Shown: in pieces, positions 20,833 through 27,670 of the stretch
How the letters are laid out: each line of letters opens with the position of its first letter
Position numbering within the stretch: the stretch's first letter is position 1
Assembly: GCA_016794585.1 (NCBI GenBank)
Contig: JAEUJM010000033.1
Coordinates: 1 to 64,000, forward strand
DNA: 64,000 nt
Direction: 5' to 3'
Origin: Acidimicrobiales bacterium
GTDB lineage: Bacteria; Actinomycetota; Acidimicrobiia; Acidimicrobiales; DATDAH01
Position numbers and translations under genes: made by a program
Notes under the pieces: model-generated
Told to the model about the DNA's origin: nothing
What the model saw: the letters and a program-made list of their open reading frames with translations, nothing else
Database searches by the model: none

Positions 20833-21444
20833 GTGACGCCCCTCCAGGACGTGCTGGAGCGGGCCCACCGGCTCGGCTTCCTGGGCCCGGGCCCGGTCGA
20901 CCCCCACGTCGACCATGCCCGGGCCTTTGCGCGTGCAGTGCCCGCTCCCCCGGCGCAGGCGGCGGATCTGGGCAGCGGGGGCGGTGTGCCCGCGCTCGTC
21001 CTGGCCATCGAGGAGTGGCCGGACTCGCTCTGGTGGCTCATCGAGTCGCGGGAGCGTCGGGCCGCGTTCCTGGTGGAGGCGGTCACGGCCCTCGAGGCCT
21101 CGGATCGCATCACGGTGCTGCACCAGCGGGCCGAGGACGTGGGCAACGACCCGCAGCACCGTGCCGGCTGCGACCTGGTGACGGCCCGGTCCTTCGGCGC
21201 TCCCCCCGTGACCGCCGAGTGCGCCGCCGGCCTGTTGCGGGTGGGTGGACGGCTCGTGGTGAGCGAACCCCCGGTGGCCACCAGCAACCGCTGGCCCCGT
21301 GCCCCGCTGGCCCAGCTCGGCCTGGAGCCGGAGGCCACCAGTGAGGGTCCACCACGACTGCAGGTCCTCCGCCTGGTGACACCGTGTCCGACGGCCTTCC
21401 CACGGGAGAGTGGGCGCGCCAAGCGCCGTCCCCTCTGGTCCTGA
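20833..21444 (+). CDS. rsmG: 16S rRNA (guanine-527 N7)-methyltransferase
   Basis: 203 aa, GTG start. RsmG/GidB fold with SAM motif ADLGSGGGVPALVLA (about residues 44-58), the VEAV helix that follows ESRERRAAFL, and the conserved VTARSFGAP loop. It methylates the 530 loop of 16S rRNA; loss of function gives low-level streptomycin resistance in many bacteria. Its place between jag and parA is the conserved order. The parS sites begin 36 bp after its stop. Confidence 0.92.
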   Translation: MTPLQDVLERAHRLGFLGPGPVDPHVDHARAFARAVPAPPAQAADLGSGGGVPALVLAIEEWPDSLWWLIESRERRAAFLVEAVTALEASDRITVLHQRAEDVGNDPQHRAGCDLVTARSFGAPPVTAECAAGLLRVGGRLVVSEPPVATSNRWPRAPLAQLGLEPEATSEGPPRLQVLRLVTPCPTAFPRESGRAKRRPLWS

Positions 21445-21480
21445 TTGGGCACGCCGCCCGACCCCTCGTTCGGGAGCAGG

Positions 21481-21496
21481 TGTTTCACGTGGAACA
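21481..21496. promoter_or_regulatory. parS site 1
   Basis: TGTTTCACGTGGAACA, one base off the consensus TGTTTCACGTGAAACA, in the rsmG-parA gap. ParB loads on such sites as a clamp and marks the origin for segregation. Confidence 0.95.
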
Positions 21497-21551
21497 CCGG
21501 GACGAGGACGCCAATGGCTCCACGGGAACATCGTCGTGATTCGCGTCCCGC

Positions 21552-21567
21552 TGTTTCACGTGGAACA
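21552..21567. promoter_or_regulatory. parS site 2
   Basis: TGTTTCACGTGGAACA, identical to site 1 and 71 bp from it, upstream of the parA start. Confidence 0.95.
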
Positions 21568-21640
21568 CTCTGGGGATGAACGCAGCCTTCCTCGTGCGCA
21601 CCGTCCTGGGACTGGCGACCCGGCCCTTCGCCGCCCTCGA

Positions 21641-21656
21641 TGTTTCACGTGGAACT
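21641..21656. promoter_or_regulatory. parS site 3
   Basis: TGTTTCACGTGGAACT, one further change at the last base. It lies 49 bp before the parA ATG; longer parA starts would translate through it, which argues for the shorter start. Confidence 0.92.
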
Positions 21657-21704
21657 CGGAGGGTCCTTGACCCAGCCGCCGACAGCCAGCAGGATGGGCG
21701 CGCT

Positions 21705-22493
21705 ATGAAGCCCCCGACCCTGCCGCGCATCATCGCTGTGGCCAATCAGAAGGGTGGCGTGGGCAAGACCACCACGGCCATCAACCTGGGCGCTTGCCTG
21801 GCCGAGCTCGGCTTGCGCACGCTGGTGGTGGACCTGGATCCCCAGGGCAACGCCAGTACGGGCTTGGGGATCAACATCCGTGACCTCGACCTCTCCATGT
21901 ACGAGGTCCTGCTGGCTGATGCCCGTATGGAGGACTGCCTCGAAGCCACCTCGGTGAAGAACCTGTTCGTGGCACCGTCGAGCCTGGACCTGGCCGGCGC
22001 CGAGATCGAGCTCGTCTCGGTGATGAGTCGGGAGCAGCGGCTGGCCAACGCCATCGCCCAGGTGATCGACGACTTCGACTACGTACTCATCGACTGTCCT
22101 CCCTCGCTCGGTCTGCTCACCGTCAACGGCCTGGCCGCGGCCAGCGAGGTCCTCGTTCCCATCCAGTGCGAGTACTACGCCTTGGAGGGTCTGGGCCAGC
22201 TCCTGCGCAACGTGGAGCTGGTGCAGCGAAACCTGAACCCGAAGCTCGAGGTCAGCACCATCGTGTTGGTGATGTACGACGGGCGCACCACCCTGGCCGC
22301 CGACGTGGCCAAGGAGGTGCGCAGCCACTTCGGGGACAAGGTGGCCAAGGTGATGATCCCTCGCACGGTGCGGCTGTCCGAGGCGCCGTCGTACGGGCTG
22401 CCCATCACCTCGTTCGACCCGGGCTCCAAGGGGGCCCGGAAGTATCGCCTGCTGGCGGCCGAGGTCTCCGGCCTCGAGCCCGCGCGGGCCTGA
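21705..22493 (+). CDS. parA: Chromosome partitioning ATPase ParA (Soj)
   Basis: 262 aa from ATG 21705 (MKPPTLPRIIAVANQKGG). The deviant Walker A is KGGVGKTT, with the signature lysine in KGG; Walker A' is DLDPQGNASTG and Walker B VLIDCPPSLG. ParA forms ATP-dependent dimers on the nucleoid and, with ParB bound at parS, moves origins apart. An in-frame GTG/ATG 129 bases upstream exists, but that extension covers parS site 3 and has no family similarity. parB follows after 34 bp. Confidence 0.96.
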   Translation: MKPPTLPRIIAVANQKGGVGKTTTAINLGACLAELGLRTLVVDLDPQGNASTGLGINIRDLDLSMYEVLLADARMEDCLEATSVKNLFVAPSSLDLAGAEIELVSVMSREQRLANAIAQVIDDFDYVLIDCPPSLGLLTVNGLAAASEVLVPIQCEYYALEGLGQLLRNVELVQRNLNPKLEVSTIVLVMYDGRTTLAADVAKEVRSHFGDKVAKVMIPRTVRLSEAPSYGLPITSFDPGSKGARKYRLLAAEVSGLEPARA

Positions 22494-22527
22494 GCACAGC
22501 GCCAGAAGAAGAGGAAGAGGAGAATCG

Positions 22528-23442
22528 GTGTCCACTCGCAAAGGCGGCCTGGGCCGTGGTCTGGGTGCCCTCATCCCCACCGACGTGGCCGCCACCGGTG
22601 ACGGCACCGCGTTGCGCGAGATCCCCACGGGCCAGATCGAGCCGAACCAGTTCCAGCCCCGTGAGCACTTCGACGAGGAGTCGTTGGCCTCACTGACCGC
22701 CTCGGTCCGGGCCCTGGGGGTCCTGCAGCCCATCCTCGTGCGCCCGACCGACGATCCCGATCGCTACGAGCTGATCGCCGGCGAGCGTCGTTGGCGGGCG
22801 GCAAAGCGGGCGGGGCTGCCGTCGGTGCCCGCCATCGTCCGGGAAGTCGACGATCTCGATTCCCTCGAGCAAGCCGTGGTCGAGAACCTGCACCGTCAGG
22901 ACCTCAACCCCTTGGAAGAGGCGGCGGCCTATCAGCAGCTGATGGAGGACTTCAACCTCACCCAGGAGCGCTTGGCCGAGCGGGTGGGCAAGAGCCGGTC
23001 TGCGGTGGCCAACACCCTGCGGCTGTTCCAGTTGCCCCCCTCGATCCAGAAGATGGTGGCCGAGAACCAGCTCACCGCGGGCCACGCCCGGGCCCTGTTG
23101 GGCACCCCGGATCGTGCCTTCCAGGAGGGACTGGCCCGGCGGGCGGTGTCGGCAGGGCTCTCGGTTCGTGAGGTCGAGGAAGCGGTGCGTCGCCGCGAGG
23201 GCGGCGGGGGGGCGGGCGAGGACGAGAACGCGGAGAAGGCCACGGCACCGGCGCTCCGACCGGCCGGCCTCCTCGAGCTCGAGGAGCTCCTCGCACAACA
23301 CCTCGACACCCGGGTGGCGGTCTCCATGGGAGCGCGGAAGGGGCGCGTCGTCATCGACTTCGCCACCTTGGAGGACCTCGAGCGCATCTACCGCGCCATG
23401 GTGAACGGCCGACCCACCGACGAGGACGAAACTCTCAAGTAG
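22528..23442 (+). CDS. parB: Chromosome partitioning protein ParB
   Basis: 304 aa, GTG start preceded by GAAGAGGAGA. N-terminal GLGRGLGALI peptide (ParA-stimulating), CTPase/ParB-N domain with LIAGERRWRA and ENLHRQDLNPLEEA, central helix-turn-helix (LTQERLAERVGKSRSAVANTLRL) that reads parS, acidic linker and C-terminal dimerisation domain ending near DLERIYR. ParB is a CTP-dependent DNA clamp that spreads from parS. It closes the rpmH-parB plus-strand block. Confidence 0.96.
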   Translation: MSTRKGGLGRGLGALIPTDVAATGDGTALREIPTGQIEPNQFQPREHFDEESLASLTASVRALGVLQPILVRPTDDPDRYELIAGERRWRAAKRAGLPSVPAIVREVDDLDSLEQAVVENLHRQDLNPLEEAAAYQQLMEDFNLTQERLAERVGKSRSAVANTLRLFQLPPSIQKMVAENQLTAGHARALLGTPDRAFQEGLARRAVSAGLSVREVEEAVRRREGGGGAGEDENAEKATAPALRPAGLLELEELLAQHLDTRVAVSMGARKGRVVIDFATLEDLERIYRAMVNGRPTDEDETLK

Positions 23443-23636
23443 TAGTTGAGACTTGACAGCGGCAAGACGCGTCCCGCGCGTGAGGGTTTTCCACACCTGT
23501 GGCAAACCCTGTGGTCAACCGTCGGAGGACCTGCCTGTCCGGCAGTGTTTCCCCTGGTCAGAGGGCATGAACCGCTGATTCACGGTCGCGGCGGGGCCTC
23601 ACTGGACAGCGGTGTACATCGGCTCGGAAGTGGGAG
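23443..23636. other. parB-cwlM gap with DnaA-box pair
   Basis: Gap between convergent parB and cwlM. An exact DnaA box TTTTCCACA (23487-23495) is followed by an inverted, weaker one (TGTGGCAAA, 23499-23507), and GTGGTCAA comes next. CCACACCTGTGG here is identical to that at 17435-17446 in oriC. CCCCTGGTCAG at 23551-23561 also recurs from the oriC dyad. A weak stem TCTCAA/TTGAGA at the parB end (23433-23451) could end parB transcription. No gene is visible. Confidence 0.55.
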
Positions 23637-24641
23637 TCAGGGGTCCAGTGGATCGTCGATCCACGCCACCACGGCTCGCACCAGCGCACCGACGAGGTCG
23701 GCGGCGCCCTCGACGGCGAGGCGGGGCTGGCCGATCTCGAGCTGGACGGCCGGCATCACCGTCTCGCGCAGGACCGGCAGGCGCATGCCGCGAACCTCGG
23801 CGGCCTGGGCCCCGAACGTGGAACGCAGCTCGTCGCCGGCGCGCTCGGCCAGGCGGCGGCCACCCACGGACTCGAACCCGGGGGAGGCGTAGTAGGAGAG
23901 GGTGCAGTCGGGGCCGGGGCGCAAGGACAGTCCCACGTAGGCCACCGCCTCGAACGCATTGGCGTCGGCGGCGAGGGCCGAGCCGTCGGGGTGATGGAGT
24001 GCTGCCACCACGGCCCCCTCGTCCTGGAGGGCACGGGCGAGTGCGGTGGCGAGCGCGTCGAGGCCGCCGAACTCGGCCACGACCACCCGCTGGCCGGCGA
24101 GGCTGCGCCGAGCGCGGCGCAGCCGGTCGCGTTCGCGCACCTCGGCTTCGGTGGTCGCCTCGCTGCCGCCCGCCGCCACCCCGCCGGCCGAGGCGCCCAG
24201 GCGGCGCAGGGCCTCGAGGGTGTCCGGCCCGCAGATGCCGTCACAGGTGAGGCCGACGTTCTGCTGGAAGTCCTTGAGGGCCTTGGCGCTGTCGACGCCG
24301 AAGAATCCGTCCACCCGGCCGGCGTCGAAGCCCAGTGAGCCGAGACGCTGCTGCAGTTCGTGCACGTCGTCGCCCCGCAACAGCGGGGTCCGGTGGTAGA
24401 GCAGGCGGTCGCCGAGGCGGTACCCCGCCTCGACCAGCGACGACCAGGTCTGCTGGCCGCACACCCCGTCCACGTGGAGTCCCCGCTGATCCTGGAAGCG
24501 ACGCACGGCCCCTTCGGTGGCGGGGCCGTAGGTCCCGAGGGTGTCGTCGCTGCAGTCGTGGCCCACCGAGGCCAGGCGCGCCTGGAGGTCGCGCACCGGT
24601 TCGCCCGACTCGCCCGGGGACAGAGGAAGACCTTCGACCAC
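23637..24641 (-). CDS. cwlM: CwlM-like peptidoglycan-binding pseudo-amidase
   Basis: 334 aa, no signal peptide. Two PG_binding_1 domains at ~10-72 and ~82-148 (GPATEGAVRRFQDQRGLHVDG; VDSAKALKDFQQNVGLTCDG), then an Amidase_3-like domain ~184-334. Zinc ligands are missing: the usual DPGHGG is VVVAEFGGLD, and the strand that carries the second His reads VAYVGLSLRPG. Only the final Glu strand (VLRETVMPAVQLEIG) is kept. In mycobacteria the gene at this place encodes CwlM, a cytoplasmic regulator of MurA and peptidoglycan precursor flow rather than a hydrolase; the same regulatory role is inferred here. It lies downstream of trxA. Confidence 0.82.
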   Translation of the reverse strand: MVEGLPLSPGESGEPVRDLQARLASVGHDCSDDTLGTYGPATEGAVRRFQDQRGLHVDGVCGQQTWSSLVEAGYRLGDRLLYHRTPLLRGDDVHELQQRLGSLGFDAGRVDGFFGVDSAKALKDFQQNVGLTCDGICGPDTLEALRRLGASAGGVAAGGSEATTEAEVRERDRLRRARRSLAGQRVVVAEFGGLDALATALARALQDEGAVVAALHHPDGSALAADANAFEAVAYVGLSLRPGPDCTLSYYASPGFESVGGRRLAERAGDELRSTFGAQAAEVRGMRLPVLRETVMPAVQLEIGQPRLAVEGAADLVGALVRAVVAWIDDPLDP

Positions 24642-24694
24642 GGCCGGAGGTTACTGGCGACCGCAGGCAGGTCCCCCCTGGGACCCGGACGCGA

Positions 24695-24723
24695 ACAGGT
24701 CCCCCCGAGGTGGGGGGACCTGT
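24695..24723 (-). terminator. 12-bp-stem hairpin between trxA and cwlM
   Basis: ACAGGTCCCCCC (24695-24706) pairs perfectly with GGGGGGACCTGT (24712-24723) around a GAGGT loop. It follows the trxA stop on the minus strand and precedes cwlM, so it should terminate or strongly attenuate transcription into cwlM. No T-run follows. A half copy (CAGGTCCCCCC) lies just beyond at 24667-24677. Confidence 0.65.
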
Positions 24724-24766
24724 CGAAGCGTGCTGGTCGGCGCCCGGCGGTCCCGCCGGGCCGAGC

Positions 24767-25093
24767 TCAGATGAACTCGCTGAGCTCCTCGAGCAGTTGG
24801 CCCTTGCCCTTGGCACCCACGAGGCGCTTCACGGGTTCGCCGTCCTTGAACACGATCAGGGTGGGGATGCTCATCACCTGGTAGTTCCGGGCGGCACCCG
24901 GGCTGTCGTCCACGTTCAGCTTGGCGATGGCCAGCTTGTCGCCGTGCTCGGCGGCGATCTCCTCCAGGATGGGGGCGATCATCTTGCACGGACCGCACCA
25001 CTCGGCCCAGAAGTCCACCAGGACAGGGCCGTCGGCGGAGCCGATCTCCTCGGTGAAGGTGGCGTCGGAGAGGGTGGAGATGCCTGCGGCCAT
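24767..25093 (-). CDS. trxA: Thioredoxin
   Basis: 108 aa from ATG 25093, with AAGGAAGG five bases upstream; longer starts add unrelated sequence. Classic thioredoxin fold with the redox site WCGPC (C33, C36), FWAEWCGPCKMIAPIL, and the cis-proline in MSIPTLIVFKDG. It reduces protein disulfides in the cytoplasm with electrons from TrxB (26241-27218). The trxB-trxA-cwlM order matches Mycobacterium, with two extra genes between trxB and trxA here. Confidence 0.96.
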   Translation of the reverse strand: MAAGISTLSDATFTEEIGSADGPVLVDFWAEWCGPCKMIAPILEEIAAEHGDKLAIAKLNVDDSPGAARNYQVMSIPTLIVFKDGEPVKRLVGAKGKGQLLEELSEFI

Positions 25094-25222
25094 GGGAGCC
25101 TTCCTTGCTGGGTGGGTCACTGGTTGGGTCGAACGAGGCGAACGTAGCGCCACGACGCTGCGTGGCGATGATCGCGTACCCACAACCACGCGCGCCCCAT
25201 GGGCATTCCCTCCGGGCCCTGC

Positions 25223-25924
25223 TCAGTCGTCGTAGTCGCCCCCGAACAGGCGACCGACCCAGCCCGCAGCGGACGACCTCGTCGAGGGGTCGGTGGCGGT
25301 GGGGGAGGGGGAGGGTGACGGTGAGGACAGTGAGGGGGAGGAGGGTGAGGGGGAGGAGGGTGAGGGCGGTCCTCCGGGGGTGCCCGGCGAGGTCACGTCG
25401 ATGGACACCGACGGACGGGCCGTCGACGCGGCGGTGTCCGGGGTGGCGCCGTGCAGGGTGAGGTGCGACAGGATCGAGTACATGCGGTGGGGGTCGGGCA
25501 CGTAGTCGAGCCGGGACAGCGCCTGGTCCTGGCCGGCGGTCTCGATGACGAAGCGGCCGTAGCCGAGCACGCGCCCGAGCGGCGGTGTCTCGTACGTGAG
25601 GTCGGTGATCTTGCGCAGCGGCATGGCCGCGAGGCGCCGGGTGACGATCCCGGAGACCGAGAAGACCCGCCAGTCGGTCACGTACAGGGCGTCCACCCGC
25701 CAGTCGGCGATCTTCCACGACACCCGCAGCCAGAGGAACATCACCCCGAGGCCCAGGAGCCCCGTGACCTCGGTCGAACCGGTCATGCCGAAGAAGATGG
25801 ACAACAGCAACAGGCTGCCGCCCGCCCACATCGCGGGCCGTAGCAGGATGGCCCAGTGGCGGTGGGTCTCGTACTGCACCGTCTCGCCCTCGAGCAGGAA
25901 CCGCTCGGACGTCGCGCTGGTCAT
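25223..25924 (-). CDS. Membrane PH-domain protein with Ser/Pro-rich tail
   Basis: 233 aa from ATG 25924. Two adjacent membrane helices (HWAILLRPAMWAGGSLLLLSI and TGLLGLGVMFLWLRV, about 25-70) are followed by a bacterial PH domain (YVTDWRVFSVSGIVTRRLAAMPLRKITDLTY, to ~150). This order is seen in many actinobacterial small membrane proteins of unknown function. From ~170 the protein becomes a Ser/Pro-rich tail (runs of SPSPSS), encoded by a DNA minisatellite (25300-25368), and ends WVGRLFGGDYDD. It is co-oriented with trxB and trxA. Confidence 0.7.
   Translation of the reverse strand: MTSATSERFLLEGETVQYETHRHWAILLRPAMWAGGSLLLLSIFFGMTGSTEVTGLLGLGVMFLWLRVSWKIADWRVDALYVTDWRVFSVSGIVTRRLAAMPLRKITDLTYETPPLGRVLGYGRFVIETAGQDQALSRLDYVPDPHRMYSILSHLTLHGATPDTAASTARPSVSIDVTSPGTPGGPPSPSSPSPSSPSLSSPSPSPSPTATDPSTRSSAAGWVGRLFGGDYDD
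25300..25368. repeat. Minisatellite inside the PH-domain gene
   Basis: Low-complexity tandem repeat with two perfect 15-bp copies of TGAGGGGGAGGAGGG (25331-25345 and 25346-25360) plus partial copies on both sides. It encodes the Ser/Pro tail. The 15-bp unit is a multiple of three, so copy-number change keeps the frame. Confidence 0.75.
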
Positions 25925-25944
25925 GGCGCGCCGGCACCCATGGC

Positions 25945-26100
25945 TCAGTCGAGCAGTTGCTTCAGGAACTCGATCACGCCGCTCCAGATGTCGCCGACCA
26001 CGGTGAGGGCGGAGTCCACCCACTCGGCGGAGGCCTCGGGCTGGGTGACGAGCAGGAACAGGCCGACGCCCACGACGATGCCTGGCAGCAGCTTCTTCAT
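25945..26100 (-). CDS. Small membrane or secreted peptide, 51 aa
   Basis: A short frame between trxB and the PH-domain gene. It opens with MKKLLPGIVVGVGLFLLV, a good signal-anchor: two lysines, then a 14-residue hydrophobic run. It continues with an amphipathic stretch (SAEWVDSALTVVGDIWSGV) and ends EFLKQLLD. The stop lies 20 bp before the PH-domain start, so the two may be one transcript. No clear ribosome site is visible. Codon use (mostly G/C in third positions) agrees with real coding. No known family recognised. Confidence 0.6.
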   Translation of the reverse strand: MKKLLPGIVVGVGLFLLVTQPEASAEWVDSALTVVGDIWSGVIEFLKQLLD

Positions 26101-26240
26101 GGTCGACTCTTCAGGGTCGGCGCCGGGGGCCTCAGTGATCCTCGGGCGCGTACGCGGGCACGACGGACGCGTTCGACCCTAGTGGTGCCCCTCCCCGGGA
26201 GCGGGGATGGTCGGGGAGCGGCCGAGCGGCGGCGGGATCT

Positions 26241-27218
26241 TCAGGAGAGGGCGGCGTGGGCCGCGGCCTCGAGCCAGCGCTCGGCGTCGATGGCCGCCTG
26301 GCAGCCCGAGCCGGCCGCGGTGATGGCCTGGCGATAGGTGTGGTCCTGCACGTCGCCGCAGGCGAACACGCCGTCGACGTTGGTGTAGGTGCCGGGACCG
26401 GTGACGAGGTAGCCGGTGTCCTCCATGTGGAGCTGACCCTTGAACAGGTCCGTGTTGGGCTGGTGGCCGATGGCCACGAACACGCCGGACACGGGCAGGG
26501 TGGAGGTCTCGCCCGTGAGGACGTTGCGCACGTCGATGCCCTCGACGGCGTGCTCGCCGTGGATCTCCTCGACGGTGTGGTTCCAGAGGAACTCGATCTT
26601 GGGGTTGGCGAAGGCCCGTTCCTGCATGATCTTCGAGGCCCGCAGCTCGTCGCGGCGGTGGATCAGCGTCACCTTGCTCGCGAACTTGGTGAGGAAGAGC
26701 GCCTCCTCCACCGCCGAGTCGCCGCCGCCGACCACCGCGATCTCGTGCTCGCGGAAGAAGAACCCGTCGCAGGTGGCGCAGGTGGACAGGCCGTGGCCGA
26801 GCAGGCGCTGTTCGGCCTCGAGGCCCAGCATCAGGGAGCGGGCACCCGTGGACACGATGATGGCGTGGGACCGGTAGGTGGGCTCGGCGGCCTCGGGATC
26901 GCCCACCCACACGCCGAAGGGTCGGGCGGAGAAGTCGACCTTGGTGACCTTCTCGGTGAGGATGTCGGCCCCGAACCGCACGGCCTGCTCGCGGAAGCGG
27001 GCCATGAGGTCGGGCCCCATGATCCCCTCGGGGAAGCCGGGGAAGTTCTCCACGTCGGTGGTGAGCATGAGCTGACCGCCGGGCTGGTCGCTGGTGGAGG
27101 ACGGCTCGCCCTCGATGACCAGCGGCCCGAGGTTGGCCCGGGCCGTGTAGATGGCCGCGGTGAGCCCGGCAGGGCCCGATCCGATGATGATGACGTTGCG
27201 CACGTCGGTGTCGCTCAT
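26241..27218 (-). CDS. trxB: Thioredoxin reductase
   Basis: 325 aa, usual length. FAD-binding [15 protein letters not shown] (13-27), redox pair CATC (C147, C150) in [18 protein letters not shown]-binding [12 protein letters not shown], and the C-terminal FAD motif [12 protein letters not shown]. It passes electrons from NADPH to thioredoxin. The trxA gene lies 1.1 kb downstream on the same strand. Confidence 0.97.
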   Translation of the reverse strand: MSDTDVRNVIIIGSGPAGLTAAIYTARANLGPLVIEGEPSSTSDQPGGQLMLTTDVENFPGFPEGIMGPDLMARFREQAVRFGADILTEKVTKVDFSARPFGVWVGDPEAAEPTYRSHAIIVSTGARSLMLGLEAEQRLLGHGLSTCATCDGFFFREHEIAVVGGGDSAVEEALFLTKFASKVTLIHRRDELRASKIMQERAFANPKIEFLWNHTVEEIHGEHAVEGIDVRNVLTGETSTLPVSGVFVAIGHQPNTDLFKGQLHMEDTGYLVTGPGTYTNVDGVFACGDVQDHTYRQAITAAGSGCQAAIDAERWLEAAAHAALS

Positions 27219-27282
27219 GTCCGCTCGAACTCCGTGGGAGGGTGGGCTATTCCGTGGGTGGGGCGTGGTGGGACGGGGGCCC

Positions 27283-27624
27283 TCAGTCGGGCGCGTCGGC
27301 CGGCGCGTAGCGCTTCGACCAGAGCAGCAGCCCGCAGCCCACGAAGAGCAGGCCCACGATCCCGTGGGCGACCCAGACGCCGCCGGGGGCGTAGACGTTC
27401 ACGAAGCGCACCAGGCCGATGACCAGCAGGATGAGGGCTGCGGTGCCGAGCATGGTGGCCAGGAACCCGAACACCATGGCTCGGGCGGCCCGGATGGCGG
27501 GCCCGGTGGTCTTGTCCCGGATCTGGTCGACCAGGTTGACGATCTGGTCGGTGGCCTTGGCGGGCCAGTCCTCGGCCGGTCCCGAGGGGCCGGGGCCGGG
27601 TCCCCCGCTGGTCGTGTCCGTCAT
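27283..27624 (-). CDS. Two-helix membrane protein, phage-holin-like/Act-type
   Basis: 113 aa from ATG 27624. A Gly/Pro-rich cytoplasmic start is followed by an amphipathic helix ([21 protein letters not shown]). Two membrane helices come next ([21 protein letters not shown] and [20 protein letters not shown]), with the short motif [11 protein letters not shown] between them, and the end is [11 protein letters not shown]. This layout resembles the small membrane proteins often placed near trxB in Actinomycetota. Function unknown. Confidence 0.65.
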   Translation of the reverse strand: MTDTTSGGPGPGPSGPAEDWPAKATDQIVNLVDQIRDKTTGPAIRAARAMVFGFLATMLGTAALILLVIGLVRFVNVYAPGGVWVAHGIVGLLFVGCGLLLWSKRYAPADAPD

Positions 27625-27670
27625 GGGCGCCAACCCTACCCAGACGCGACCAGCGGGGGAGCAGGCGGCC

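Noticed and set aside
21576-21704. N-terminal extension of ParA
   Set aside because: It would translate through parS site 3 and has no similarity to ParA; ATG 21705 gives the normal start.
23453-23458. TTGACA resembling a -35 box after parB
   Set aside because: No -10 is found at the right distance, and both neighbouring genes end here, so no promoter is expected.
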